A DNA stretch of 64,000 bases from Nocardioides luteus (GTDB taxonomy: Bacteria > Actinomycetota > Actinomycetes > Propionibacteriales > Nocardioidaceae), in the NCBI RefSeq assembly GCF_015752315.1, contig NZ_JADOVJ010000001.1, positions 434,001 to 498,000 on the forward strand, given 5' to 3'. The position numbers and the translations under genes were made by a program. The notes under the pieces are model-generated. The model was not told the origin of the DNA. It saw only the letters and a program-made list of their open reading frames with translations, and made no database searches. The first letter of the stretch is position 1; every line of letters begins with the position of its first letter. Shown here one piece after another: positions 17,270-25,815 of this stretch.

Positions 17270-18772
17270 CTAGTCGGTGACCGCCGCGGTCACCGGCTGA
17301 AGGCTGTCGGCCGGAGCCGGCCGAGCCGAAGGCGTACGCCGGAAGACGACGAACGCGATGACCGCCGAGACCGCCATCATCGTGACCGGCAGCCAGAACG
17401 CGACCTGAAGAGCCTCGGCGGCCAGGGGAGCGACGGCCACGCGCTCGGCGGGTGACACGGTGCTGAGCGCGCCGACACCGTCGCCGCCCAGCCCCGGCAG
17501 GCGCGCGGAGAGCGCGGCGGCCAGGAGCACCGAGACGCCGGCGGTGCACAGGGCGGTGGCGACCTGGTTCATCACGTTGATCATCGTCGATCCGGCCGGG
17601 ATAGCGCTGTCCTCGAGGTAGCGGGTGGCGATGGTCATCGTCGGCAGCATCACGAACCCGGCACCCGCGGTGGCGATCGCGTGGGTGGTGGCCAGGAGCG
17701 GCATCGGCGCGTCGGCGCTCAGCTGGAGCGCCAGGGCGCCGAAGCCCAGGGTGGCGACCACGATGCCGGAGCCGATCACCGGCAGCGGCGGGAAGCGGTC
17801 GATGAGGCGGCCGGAGATCTGGATCATGATCCCGGCCGCGATCCCGGCAGGAGCCATCAGCAGCCCTGCGGTGGTAGCGGACTCGCCACGTACGACCTGC
17901 CAGTAGAGGGGCACCAGGATCATCGAGCCGAAGTAGCCGCCGGCGAAGCAGACCAGCAGCGCGGCGCTGCCGCCGGTCAGGCGACGGCCGAGGAGCCGGA
18001 TGTCCAGGAGCGGGGCCGCGGCGCGGAGCGCGTGCCGGACGAAGAGCGCCACCAGGACGATCCCGGCCCCGATCGGCACCAGCACCTGAGCGTCGAGGAG
18101 CGTGCCCTCGGCGAAGGAGGTGCCCAGGACGAGGAGCGCCATCGCGGGAGGGAGCAGAAGCAGGCCGCGTACGTCCAGGCGGGCGCTCGGCCCGCGGTCC
18201 AGGCGCGGGAGGTTGCGCAGGCCGAGGATCACGCCGAGCACACCGAGCGGCAGGTTGATCAGGAACATCCACCGCCACGACATGGTGTCGAGCAGCCAGC
18301 CGCCGAGCACCGGTCCGAAGACGGGGCCGACCAGCACCGGCAGGCCCATCAGCGCCATCAGCCGGCCGCGCTCCTCGGGCGGCGCCGAGCGCAGCGTCAG
18401 GGTCATCGCGGCCGGCATCACGAAGCCGCCGCCGAGCCCCTGCAGCACCCGGAACGCGATCAGCGACTCGACGTTCCAGGAGGCCGCGACCAGGCCGGAG
18501 CCGACGGTGAAGACACCGATCGCGGTCAGGAAGACCTGACGGGCGCCGAACCGGCTGATCGCCCACGCGGCGGCCGGGATGACCGTCGCCAGGGCGAGCG
18601 TGTAGCCGGTGGCGACCCATTGGATCACGGGTAGCGAAGCGCCCGTCTCCTGGGAGAGACGGGCGATCGCTACCGCGACGATCGTGATGTCGATCGGGAT
18701 CATCACCGTGCCGGCGATGACGGTGAGCACGATCGTTGTCGGGCTCGGAGCGGTTCGGGGTCGGGGTGTCAT
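17270..18772 (-). CDS. MFS drug exporter, DHA2-like
   Basis: This 500-residue membrane protein has about 14 hydrophobic segments. The first helix has MIPIDITIVAVAIARLSQE, the DHA2 counterpart of LD-x-TIVNVALP, and the second carries IQWVATGYTLALATVIPAA. It is predicted to be a proton-driven exporter of drugs or metabolites. The ATG at 18772 has no obvious ribosome site and may be nearly leaderless. A SoxR-like box overlaps the probable -35 region at 18788-18805, hinting at control by a redox-active-compound sensor. It is about 27% identical-looking by motif with the exporter at 2404-3843 only in general family features and is not its close copy. Confidence 0.87.
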   Translation of the reverse strand: MTPRPRTAPSPTTIVLTVIAGTVMIPIDITIVAVAIARLSQETGASLPVIQWVATGYTLALATVIPAAAWAISRFGARQVFLTAIGVFTVGSGLVAASWNVESLIAFRVLQGLGGGFVMPAAMTLTLRSAPPEERGRLMALMGLPVLVGPVFGPVLGGWLLDTMSWRWMFLINLPLGVLGVILGLRNLPRLDRGPSARLDVRGLLLLPPAMALLVLGTSFAEGTLLDAQVLVPIGAGIVLVALFVRHALRAAAPLLDIRLLGRRLTGGSAALLVCFAGGYFGSMILVPLYWQVVRGESATTAGLLMAPAGIAAGIMIQISGRLIDRFPPLPVIGSGIVVATLGFGALALQLSADAPMPLLATTHAIATAGAGFVMLPTMTIATRYLEDSAIPAGSTMINVMNQVATALCTAGVSVLLAAALSARLPGLGGDGVGALSTVSPAERVAVAPLAAEALQVAFWLPVTMMAVSAVIAFVVFRRTPSARPAPADSLQPVTAAVTD

Positions 18773-18787
18773 GCGTCCAGTCTGGAA

Positions 18788-18805
18788 GCTAAAGTGAACT
18801 TGAGG
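18788..18805 (-). promoter_or_regulatory. SoxR/MerR-like operator upstream of the MFS gene
   Basis: Read on the minus strand the site is CCTCAAGTTCACTTTAGC, which matches 14 of 18 positions of the symmetric SoxR-type box CCTCAAGTT-n-ACTTGAGG, with the degenerate side facing the gene. A -35-like TTGACC overlaps its upstream end (18804-18809). No soxR gene is in the window. The site is a candidate only. Confidence 0.45.
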
Positions 18806-18828
18806 TCAAGGGGTTTCGGCCCGACCGT

Positions 18829-19635
18829 TCAGCTCGACCGCTCCATGGTCCGTACGCCGACCAGCACTCCCACCACCGCGACGGCCGCGCCCGCGACGAA
18901 ACCGCTGGCGACGACGTCGAGGGGGAACTCACCGGCGAAGAGCGCCCGCTCCGCCTCCACGACGTACGTCATCGGGTTGATGTCGCTGAGGAACGTCAGC
19001 CAGCCGGGTGCGCCGTCGAGCGGGAGCAGGACACCGGAGAGGAGCAGCAGTGGGAAGATCAGCATCTGCTGCACCGTCCAGAAGATCCAGTCCTGCTCCT
19101 TGGCGGCGGTGGCCAGGGCGAAGCTGAACGCGCCCAGCCCGATCGCGAAGAGCGAGACGATGACGGCACCGACCAGGACCCCGCCGAGATGGAGGTCGAA
19201 GCTGAACGGGGTCACCACGGCGAGGATGACCGCGGCCTGGAACAGGACCGGCACGACCTCCTTCAGGGCCCGCCCGACCAGGAGAGACGGCCGGGAGAGG
19301 GGCGAGACCAGGAGCCGCTCGTGGGAGCCGGAGCGGATCTCCGCGGTCAGGTCGGCGCCGGTCATCGAGGCGCCCATCAGCGCGGTCATCACGACGATGC
19401 CCGGCACGAACCACTGCAGCGCGCTGCCGTTCTCGACGGCGGGCAGGAGCGGTGCGAAGAGGCCGAGGAAGACCAGCGGCTGCACCATCGCGAAGAGCAT
19501 GGAGGCGGGCTGGCGCAGCTTGGGCGTGAGCTCGCGGACCAGCACGGTCCAGGTGTCGGTGAGGAACCCGGTCGGCCTGCTCAGCGGCTGGGTCGTACGT
19601 CGGATCTGGGTGGCGGGGACGGTGAGGGTGGTCAT
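18829..19635 (-). CDS. ABC-2 type transporter permease (DrrB-like)
   Basis: This 268-residue protein has six membrane segments and the ABC-2 permease pattern, including RSGSHERLLVSPLSRPSLL after the second helix and a glycine/proline-rich fifth segment (LIFPLLLLSGVLLPLDGAPG). With the ATPase encoded just upstream it should form a DrrAB-type exporter for lipophilic drugs or lipids. Its start overlaps the ATPase stop by four bases (ATGA), so the two are translationally coupled. The substrate cannot be told from sequence. Confidence 0.9.
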   Translation of the reverse strand: MTTLTVPATQIRRTTQPLSRPTGFLTDTWTVLVRELTPKLRQPASMLFAMVQPLVFLGLFAPLLPAVENGSALQWFVPGIVVMTALMGASMTGADLTAEIRSGSHERLLVSPLSRPSLLVGRALKEVVPVLFQAAVILAVVTPFSFDLHLGGVLVGAVIVSLFAIGLGAFSFALATAAKEQDWIFWTVQQMLIFPLLLLSGVLLPLDGAPGWLTFLSDINPMTYVVEAERALFAGEFPLDVVASGFVAGAAVAVVGVLVGVRTMERSS

Positions 19636-20645
19636 GCTGCTGCTCCTTCGGTCTGGGTGGTGGTGGAGTCGGCCGACTCGCGCAGGCTGCGGCCGGTGAG
19701 GTCGAGGAAGACGTCGTCGAGGGTGGGGGCGTGGACCTCCATCCGGATCGCCGGCGTGCCGTGCGCGGCCAGGTCGATGGCCATTGCCGGGGCGCTGTCG
19801 GCACCGCGCGGGGTACGGATCGAGACCTGCGTACCGGCGCGCTCGATGAGCGTCGGACCGGTCAGCACCGACTCGGCGCGGGTGGCGGCGGCGGTGGCGT
19901 CGGCCTCGTTGCCGAAGCCGAGGAGCACGAGGTCGCCGAGCCGCTCCTTGAGCCGGGTGGCGGTGTCGTCGGCGATCACCACGCCGTGGTCGACGACGAT
20001 GACCCGCCCGGCGAGCGCGTCCGCCTCCTCCAGGTAGTGGGTGGTGAGCACGATCGTGGTGCCGTCCTCGTGGAGCCGGCGGATCTGCTCCTGCAGGTTG
20101 GCGCGGTTCTGCGGATCGAGCCCGGTCGAGGGCTCGTCGAGGAACAGCACCTCGGGGTGGTTGAGCAGCCCGATCGCGATGTCGAGACGCCGCCGCTGGC
20201 CTCCGCTGAGCGTCTGGACCGGACGGTCGGCGTGCTCCTGGAGGTCGAAGGCGGCGAGCAGCTCGTCGATGCGCGCCTTCGCGGCGGCCCGCGGGATGCC
20301 GTGGGCGCGGGCCTGGGACATCAGCTCGTCGCGGCCGCGCTGGACGAAGGCCGCGGCGTTGCCCTGGCCGACGTAGCCGATCGAGCGGCGGACCGCCGCG
20401 CGGGAGCGTACGACGTCGTGGCCGGCGACCTCGGCGGTGCCGGAGGTGGGCGGGATGAGCGTGGTCAGCATCCGCAGGGTGGTCGACTTGCCGGCTCCGT
20501 TGGGGCCGAGGAAGGCGACGAGCTCGCCCTGGTGGATCTCGAGGTCGAGCCCGCGTACGGCCTCGACGGTCTTCTTTCCGCGGGTGAAGTGCCGGGTCAG
20601 AGCCTCGGTGCGGATCACCGGCCGCTGGTTGGTGTGGTTCGTCAT
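19632..20645 (-). CDS. DrrA-family ABC transporter ATP-binding protein
   Basis: This 337-residue ATPase carries Walker A GPNGAGKS at about 47-54, the signature LSGGQRRRLDIA, Walker B LFLDEPSTGLD and the H-loop TTHYLEEADALA. The C-terminal extension of about 80 residues is typical of the daunorubicin-resistance DrrA family. The ATG at 20645 is chosen because TGGAG lies just upstream; an ATG seven codons earlier has no such site. It is divergent from the WYL regulator, a possible controller. Confidence 0.92.
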   Translation of the reverse strand: MTNHTNQRPVIRTEALTRHFTRGKKTVEAVRGLDLEIHQGELVAFLGPNGAGKSTTLRMLTTLIPPTSGTAEVAGHDVVRSRAAVRRSIGYVGQGNAAAFVQRGRDELMSQARAHGIPRAAAKARIDELLAAFDLQEHADRPVQTLSGGQRRRLDIAIGLLNHPEVLFLDEPSTGLDPQNRANLQEQIRRLHEDGTTIVLTTHYLEEADALAGRVIVVDHGVVIADDTATRLKERLGDLVLLGFGNEADATAAATRAESVLTGPTLIERAGTQVSIRTPRGADSAPAMAIDLAAHGTPAIRMEVHAPTLDDVFLDLTGRSLRESADSTTTQTEGAAA

Positions 20646-20740
20646 GTCTCCAGCCTCGGAGGTCATCCGGCCAGTTTCTGTCCGCTTTTGAAAATTTTTT
20701 GCGAGATCCGGTTTAGAAGTCCGGTGAGTGGGTAAGAGGG

Positions 20741-20796
20741 AGATAGCGCGACGACGGTCGGCTCGAGGAGGGGGCGAGCCGACCGTCGCGCGATCT
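20741..20796. repeat. Long imperfect hairpin in ABC/WYL divergent intergenic region
   Basis: The segment 20741-20765 (ending GGTCGGCTCG) pairs with 20775-20796 through a 12-bp perfect stem and continues after a 3-base bulge through GCGCGAC and AGAT. It resembles a strong terminator but sits between divergent starts, where no gene needs termination. Possible roles are a blocker of divergent read-through or a structured leader. Confidence 0.5.
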
Positions 20797-20815
20797 CGGG
20801 CTGGTCTTCGCGAAT

Positions 20816-20829
20816 CAGGTCACGACCTG
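20816..20829. promoter_or_regulatory. Palindrome ahead of WYL regulator
   Basis: CAGGTC-AC-GACCTG forms a 6-2-6 inverted repeat ending 27 bp before the ATG at 20856. It is placed well for autoregulation by the WYL protein or for control of the divergent ABC operon. Support is positional only. Confidence 0.4.
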
Positions 20830-20855
20830 GCCGCAATGGCGCTTAAGGTCGTGGC

Positions 20856-21809
20856 ATGAGTACGAGCGCCCGGATGCTGCAGCTCCTCTCCCTGCTGCAG
20901 ACCCACCGTTTCTGGCCCGGCACGGAGCTGTCCGTACGCCTCGAGGTCAGCGAGCGCACGCTGCGCCGTGACATCGAGCGGCTGCGCGATCTCGGCTACG
21001 ACGTCGATGCCACCCGCGGGGTGGCCGGCGGCTACCAGCTTCGCGCCGGCAACGCGCTGCCGCCGTTGCTGCTCGACGACGAGGAGGCGGTGGCGATCGC
21101 GGTCGGGCTGCGCACGGCCGCGGCCGGCCTGGTCGCCGGGATGGGCGACACCTCCGCCCAGGCGCTGGGGAAGGTCGTCGCGCTGATGCCGCCCCGGCTG
21201 CGCCGGCGGATGGACGCGGTGACCTCGCAGACCGACTCCCTCCCGTGGGGCGGCCGGGTGCCGCTGGACGCCGGTGTGCTCGGCGTCCTGGCGCAGGCCT
21301 GTCGCGACGACGAGGCGCTCACGTTCACCTATCAGGCGCCCGAGGCCGAGCCGACCCAGCGCCGCGTCGAGCCGCACCGGCTGGTCACGCTCGGCAACCG
21401 CTGGTATCTCCTCGCCTACGACCGGGTCCGCCACGACTGGCGCTCCTTCCGGGTCGACCGGATCAGCGACCCGACGACCACCGGCCAGACCTTCCGTCCG
21501 CGGGAGATCCCCGGAGGCGACGCGGCCTCCTACGTGCAGGCGGGGATCCGCTCCCGGGCCGCGACCTACGACATCTGTGTCCTGATCCACGTCGAGCCCG
21601 ACGTGGTCGCGCGGCGGGTGGGGCGCTGGGGCGAGGTCGAGGCAGCCGAGGGCGGCTGCCGGCTGCGGATGCAGGCCGACGACCTGGGCTGGCCGATGAT
21701 GATCCTCGCCGGGGTCGAGGCCGAGTTCACGGTCGAGCAGCCGGCCGAGCTGGCCGAGCTGGTCAGGCAGGCGGGAGAGCGGTTCGTCCGTTCAGGCGTT
21801 TCGGGTTAG
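20856..21809 (+). CDS. WYL-domain transcriptional regulator (YafY type)
   Basis: This 317-residue protein has an N-terminal winged helix (about 1-60: ARMLQLLSLLQTHRFWPG, SERTLRRDIERLRDLGYD), followed by a WYL domain at about 140-220 with the signature VTLGNRWYLLAYD and a C-terminal extension. WYL proteins bind ligands or nucleic acids and regulate transcription, often of nearby transport or DNA-damage genes. It is divergent from the DrrAB-type exporter, a plausible target. Its 3' end overlaps the convergent acetyltransferase gene by 18 bp. Confidence 0.9.
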   Translation: MSTSARMLQLLSLLQTHRFWPGTELSVRLEVSERTLRRDIERLRDLGYDVDATRGVAGGYQLRAGNALPPLLLDDEEAVAIAVGLRTAAAGLVAGMGDTSAQALGKVVALMPPRLRRRMDAVTSQTDSLPWGGRVPLDAGVLGVLAQACRDDEALTFTYQAPEAEPTQRRVEPHRLVTLGNRWYLLAYDRVRHDWRSFRVDRISDPTTTGQTFRPREIPGGDAASYVQAGIRSRAATYDICVLIHVEPDVVARRVGRWGEVEAAEGGCRLRMQADDLGWPMMILAGVEAEFTVEQPAELAELVRQAGERFVRSGVSG

Positions 21810-22340
21810 CCACTCCTCGCGCAGGAGCCCGTAGACCACCAGGTCCCGGCGTTCGCCCGGGTAGGCCTGCGCGCCGCGCATGGTGCCCTCGTGGGTGAAC
21901 CCGAGCCGCTCGGCGACCGCACGGCTGCGCTTGTTGTGGACCGAGGTGTCGATGATCGCCCGGGCGATGTCGTACTCGTTGAAGAGCGTGTCGAGCAGCG
22001 CCGAGACGGCCCGGGTGACCAGGCCGCGGCCCTCGTAGGCCTCGCCCAGCCAGTAGCCGATCGTGGCCGACTTCTCGTAGAGGTTGATCCGCGCGGTCGT
22101 GGCGCCGGCCACCTGACCGTCCTGGCGGATGACGCACGGGATCGCCTCGCCCTTGACCCACTGGGTCAGCAGGTAGGTGCCGAAGCTGGAGATGCTGATC
22201 ATCGACTGGTCGGCGTGCGCCCACGGCTCCCACTCGCGCAGGTGGTCGAGGTTGGCGTTGATGAGCTTGTGGACGGCGAAGTCGGTCGATCGGTCGCGCA
22301 GGACCATCTCCGCGCCGTTCCCGAGGTCGATGCTGAACAA
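21792..22340 (-). CDS. GNAT-family N-acetyltransferase (RimJ/RimL type)
   Basis: This 182-residue protein has the GNAT fold with the RimJ/RimL pattern: VLRDRSTDFA near the start, TARINLYEKSATIGYWLGEAY, the acetyl-CoA loop GRGLVTRAVSALLD and HNKRSRAVAERLGFTHEG. Such enzymes acetylate protein N-termini, aminoglycosides or small amines; the substrate here is unknown. It is the last gene of a three-gene minus-strand operon (23886 to 21792) with gaps of about ten bases, after a serine hydrolase and a membrane protein. Confidence 0.88.
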   Translation of the reverse strand: MFSIDLGNGAEMVLRDRSTDFAVHKLINANLDHLREWEPWAHADQSMISISSFGTYLLTQWVKGEAIPCVIRQDGQVAGATTARINLYEKSATIGYWLGEAYEGRGLVTRAVSALLDTLFNEYDIARAIIDTSVHNKRSRAVAERLGFTHEGTMRGAQAYPGERRDLVVYGLLREEWLTRNA

Positions 22341-22349
22341 GGTGTTCTC

Positions 22350-23126
22350 CTACTGAGCCGGACCGGAATCTGGATGGTAGCCGTCCTGCAACGCATCCAG
22401 GAGCAGCGTGCCGTAGGCGCGCATCTGACCAAGCACCGGGACGACCTCGCCCTCGAAACGGCAGATGACCGCGTACGCCGCCCGCCGGCCGGCCACGTCG
22501 AGCAGCCCGACCTCGGCGCGGACGCCGTCGTCGGTGCCGGTCTTGCTCCACACCTGGAGGCCGTTGTCGGGGTTGGTGTGGGCCAGCGGGTCCAGGCCGA
22601 AGGCGGAGGAGACCATCGACAGGTCGGCGGACGGCGCCAGCCAGGACAGGACGGTGGGGTGCGGCGTACGGAAGTAGGAGACCCAGTCGGCGGCGCAGCC
22701 GACCGAGAGCGTCGGCGGGTCGTCCGGCGTCCGTACGTCCCGGACCGAGTCGTTCAGCATCGACCCGCCCGGGGCGAGCCGCGAGGCGACCGCCTGGACC
22801 GGGGCGAGACCGACGTGGCCGAGGAGCACGTTGGTGGCCAGGTTGTCCGAGACCGCGCCGACCAGCCGGGCGCAGTCGGTCAGGGTCAGCGCGGGCGCGT
22901 CGAGGTGCTGCCACAGCCCGCTGTCGGCCACCGGGTCGACGCTGTCCTTGCGCAGCATCAGCTGACCGAGGGACGGGTCCGCGTCGAGCAGCTCCGCGAG
23001 GTGGTGCAGCAGGAAGAGCTTGCCGACGCTGGCGGTCGGCAGCAGCAGATCCGGGTCGGACTCGATGAGCACCTCCCCGGAGCCCGCCTCGACCGCGAGG
23101 ATCGACCAGTCCGTCCGTGAGCTCAT
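22350..23126 (-). CDS. Class A beta-lactamase-like serine hydrolase without signal peptide
   Basis: This 258-residue protein has the three active-site elements of class A beta-lactamases and penicillin-binding-protein-like hydrolases: SVGK (Ser33, Lys36), SDN (93-95) and KTG (195-197). The N-terminus MSSRTDWSILAVEAGSG is not a signal peptide, so the enzyme appears cytoplasmic, unlike true beta-lactamases that act outside the membrane. The omega-loop glutamate is not obvious. It may hydrolyse a cytosolic ester or amide rather than antibiotics. It is in an operon with a membrane protein upstream and a GNAT enzyme downstream. Confidence 0.82.
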   Translation of the reverse strand: MSSRTDWSILAVEAGSGEVLIESDPDLLLPTASVGKLFLLHHLAELLDADPSLGQLMLRKDSVDPVADSGLWQHLDAPALTLTDCARLVGAVSDNLATNVLLGHVGLAPVQAVASRLAPGGSMLNDSVRDVRTPDDPPTLSVGCAADWVSYFRTPHPTVLSWLAPSADLSMVSSAFGLDPLAHTNPDNGLQVWSKTGTDDGVRAEVGLLDVAGRRAAYAVICRFEGEVVPVLGQMRAYGTLLLDALQDGYHPDSGPAQ

Positions 23127-23136
23127 GGACCCGAGA

Positions 23137-23886
23137 CTAGGCAGAGGTCGACGACTGCTCCTCGCGCAGCTCGCCCACGACCTGGATCTTCTGCCAGATC
23201 TTGCGGGAGAGGTCGACGGTGAGGCCCTCGACGGTGCTGACGGTGTCGAGCACGACGTTGTCCTGGGAGTCCTCGGCGCACAGCGCGGCGGTCTTGCCGA
23301 CGAGGCTGAGCAGCTCGGAGCAGTACTCCAGGTAGTGGATCAGCTCGTCGGCGTCGAGGGTGAGCTTGACGCTGGCCGAGGTCTCCTTGAACCCCGTACG
23401 CAGCCGCTCGGGGTCCTTGGTGAGCTGGTGCATGTCGATGATGTGGGCCAGCGAGCGCAGCCGGTGGAGCAGCTTCAGCGCTCGCGACCGCAGCAGCCGC
23501 TCCGGGATCGTGTAGAGGAAGAAGATCGCGACCGCGGCGAAGATGAGGTCGTTGACCGTGCTCTCCATCAGCGGCAGCCACTGGACGCCGGTGAGCGTCT
23601 CGTCGGCGAACGCCGTCGCGAGGGCCCAGACGATGGCGACCAGGGTCAGCGCGAGGACGGCCACGATCAGCGTACGAGAGACAACGCGGGTCCAGCCGAG
23701 CCGCCGCCGGAGCCGGTCCCCGACGCCGGAGGACTCCCGGATCAGGCCGGCCAGCTCCTCGGCGACCTTCACCAGACCACGGTCGGGGAAGCGCGCCGCG
23801 ATCCGCCCGCGCAGGGTCTCGACGGTCGTCAACACCATCGCCGACTCGAGTCTCTCCAGTCCCACGTCACGGAGCGTAGTGGTCAC
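23137..23886 (-). CDS. Two-helix membrane protein of unknown function
   Basis: This 249-residue protein has a cytoplasmic N-terminal part, two membrane helices (about 68-92 starting VSRTLIVAVLALTLVAIVW, and about 110-128 with NDLIFAAVAIFFLYTIPE) and a C-terminal helical, charged domain of about 120 residues that may form a coiled coil. I do not recognise a named family. An internal ATG at residue 17 is an alternative start. It leads the operon with the serine hydrolase and the acetyltransferase and is divergent from the SCP-like gene at 23940. Confidence 0.7.
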   Translation of the reverse strand: MTTTLRDVGLERLESAMVLTTVETLRGRIAARFPDRGLVKVAEELAGLIRESSGVGDRLRRRLGWTRVVSRTLIVAVLALTLVAIVWALATAFADETLTGVQWLPLMESTVNDLIFAAVAIFFLYTIPERLLRSRALKLLHRLRSLAHIIDMHQLTKDPERLRTGFKETSASVKLTLDADELIHYLEYCSELLSLVGKTAALCAEDSQDNVVLDTVSTVEGLTVDLSRKIWQKIQVVGELREEQSSTSA

Positions 23887-23939
23887 GCGCCGCCGCCGCG
23901 GGCAACCGCCACAGAAAGGGGAACCTCTAGGCTGTCGGC

Positions 23940-24296
23940 GTGCCAGCCCGACTCAAGCCCGCGGCCGCCGCCGACGTGGCCGATGCTCTCGGTCGCGTAC
24001 GCGCCGGGGAGTCCGCCAAGGCCGATCTACGGCTCCTCACCAAGCACTTCCTCGCCGTGCTCGAGCAGCGTGCTCCGGGCAGGAGCGTCGAGGTGCGCGT
24101 CCCGCCGTACGCCGCGGTGCAGTGCGTCGAAGGCGTCCGCCACACCCGGGGCACCCCGCCGGCGGTGATCGAGACCGATGCGCTCACCTGGATCGCCCTC
24201 GCCACCGGGCAGATGACCTGGTCCGAGGCCGTCGACCAGGCCCATGTCAGGGCCTCGGGCGAACGCACCGACCTGTCGCCCTACCTGCCCCTGTAG
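23940..24296 (+). CDS. Sterol carrier family (bacterial SCP-like) protein
   Basis: This 118-residue protein matches the short actinobacterial SCP-orthologue family, with VRVPPYAAVQCVEGVRHTRG and the end region TWIALATGQMTWSEAVDQ followed by SGERTDLSPYLPL. The family is commonly found near purF, which is about 7.7 kb away here. It is expected to be cytoplasmic; the bound ligand, if any, is unknown. The GTG at 23940 gives the expected N-terminus. Confidence 0.8.
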   Translation: MPARLKPAAAADVADALGRVRAGESAKADLRLLTKHFLAVLEQRAPGRSVEVRVPPYAAVQCVEGVRHTRGTPPAVIETDALTWIALATGQMTWSEAVDQAHVRASGERTDLSPYLPL

Positions 24297-24468
24297 GCCG
24301 TCGCCACTGAGGTTCGGCCCCGGCGACGCCCCGGCACGCACCCGGCGGCGTTGTCGTCGGTAGACGGCCAACACCGGGCCGCCTCCCTCCTCCGCCTTGC
24401 CGGCTACGCACCGGAACGCCACCGGACCGCGAACCTGAGCGGCGACGGCCTACTTGTAATCTCACCCT

Positions 24469-25815
24469 ATGACCCTCTCCACCGAAGACATCAAGACCCG
24501 TGTAGACGAGCTCTTCCCCGGGATCCGCAAGGACCTCGAGGACCTGGTGCGGATCGAGTCCGTGAGCGCCGATCCGGAGCGCCTGAGCGAGGTCGAGAAG
24601 AGCGCGGAGAAGACGCGGGACCTCTTCGCGGCCGAGGGCTTCGAGGTGGAGATCGTGCGCGCCTTCGACGGCGCCCCGCCGGCGATCGTCGGTGAGAAGA
24701 AGGGTCCCGAGGGCGCCCCGACGGTGCTGCTCTACGCCCACCACGACGTCCAGCCCGAGAACGACCACGCCGACTGGGACACCCCGCCGTTCGAGCCGAC
24801 CGAGGTCGGCGACCGCCTCTACGGGCGCGGTGCGGCCGACGACAAGGCGGGCATCGCTGCCCACATCGGCGCGATCCGCGCCCTCGGCGACGAACTGCCC
24901 GTCACCGTCCGCCTCTTCATCGAGGGCGAGGAGGAGGTCGCCTCCGCGACCCTGCCCGAGCTGCTCGGGAAGTACCAGGACAAGCTGAAGGCCGACGTCA
25001 TCGTCATCGCCGACTCCGGCAACTGGGACATCGGCGTCCCGGCGCTGACCACGTCGCTGCGCGGTCTCATCCGCGTCGACGTCGAGCTCCGCACCCTGGG
25101 CCACGCGGTCCACTCCGGCATGTGGGGCGGTCTGGCTCCCGACGCGATCATGGCTCTCGTACGCCTCCTCAACACCCTCTGGGACGAGGATGGCGCTCCC
25201 GCGGTCGAGGGGCTCGTCTCCGGCCCGGCGGCCGACGTCGACTACCCCGAGGAGCGGCTCCGTGCCGAGTCCGGGGCCATCGCCGGCCTGCAGTGGGTCG
25301 GCAAGGGCAGCGCCGTCGAGCGGATGTGGACGCAGCCGGCGATCACCATCACCGGCCTGGACGCCCCCAAGGTCGACGGCGCCTCCAACACGCTGTCCCC
25401 GAGCGCGCGCGCCAAGGTCACCATCCGGATCGCCCCCGGCGACTCCGGCGAGAACGCCGTCGCCGCGCTCACCCAGCACCTGGAGAAGCACGTCCCGTGG
25501 GGCGCCGAGCTGACCACCAAGGTCGTCGACACCGGCGAGCCGATCGCCCTGGACGCCACCGGTCCGGCCTACGACGCGGCCCGCGCCGCCTTCACCGAGG
25601 CCTGGGACGGCACCGCTCCGATCGACATGGGTGTGGGCGGCTCGATCCCGTTCATCGCCGAGTTCCTCGAGGCGTTCCCGCAGGCCAGCGTGCTGGTCAC
25701 GGGCGTCGAGGACCCGGACACCCGGGCCCACGGTGCCAACGAGGGTCTGCACCTCGCCGAGTTCAAGAAGGTCGTCGTCGCCGAGGCGCTGCTGCTCCAG
25801 AAGCTGGGCGTCTAG
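24469..25815 (+). CDS. M20-family dipeptidase / metallohydrolase
   Basis: This 448-residue cytosolic enzyme is of the M20/M25/M40 dipeptidase type. The first metal motif AHHDVQP has His91 and Asp93, the bridging acid lies in YGRGAADDKAG (about 125-129), and the catalytic glutamates lie in EGEEEV (about 152-156). A dimerisation lid domain follows, then the C-terminal metal His in RAHGANEGLH. It likely hydrolyses dipeptides or N-acyl amino acids. Its 3' end overlaps the convergent kinase gene by four bases. The 172 bp before it hold no recognisable gene. Confidence 0.92.
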   Translation: MTLSTEDIKTRVDELFPGIRKDLEDLVRIESVSADPERLSEVEKSAEKTRDLFAAEGFEVEIVRAFDGAPPAIVGEKKGPEGAPTVLLYAHHDVQPENDHADWDTPPFEPTEVGDRLYGRGAADDKAGIAAHIGAIRALGDELPVTVRLFIEGEEEVASATLPELLGKYQDKLKADVIVIADSGNWDIGVPALTTSLRGLIRVDVELRTLGHAVHSGMWGGLAPDAIMALVRLLNTLWDEDGAPAVEGLVSGPAADVDYPEERLRAESGAIAGLQWVGKGSAVERMWTQPAITITGLDAPKVDGASNTLSPSARAKVTIRIAPGDSGENAVAALTQHLEKHVPWGAELTTKVVDTGEPIALDATGPAYDAARAAFTEAWDGTAPIDMGVGGSIPFIAEFLEAFPQASVLVTGVEDPDTRAHGANEGLHLAEFKKVVVAEALLLQKLGV

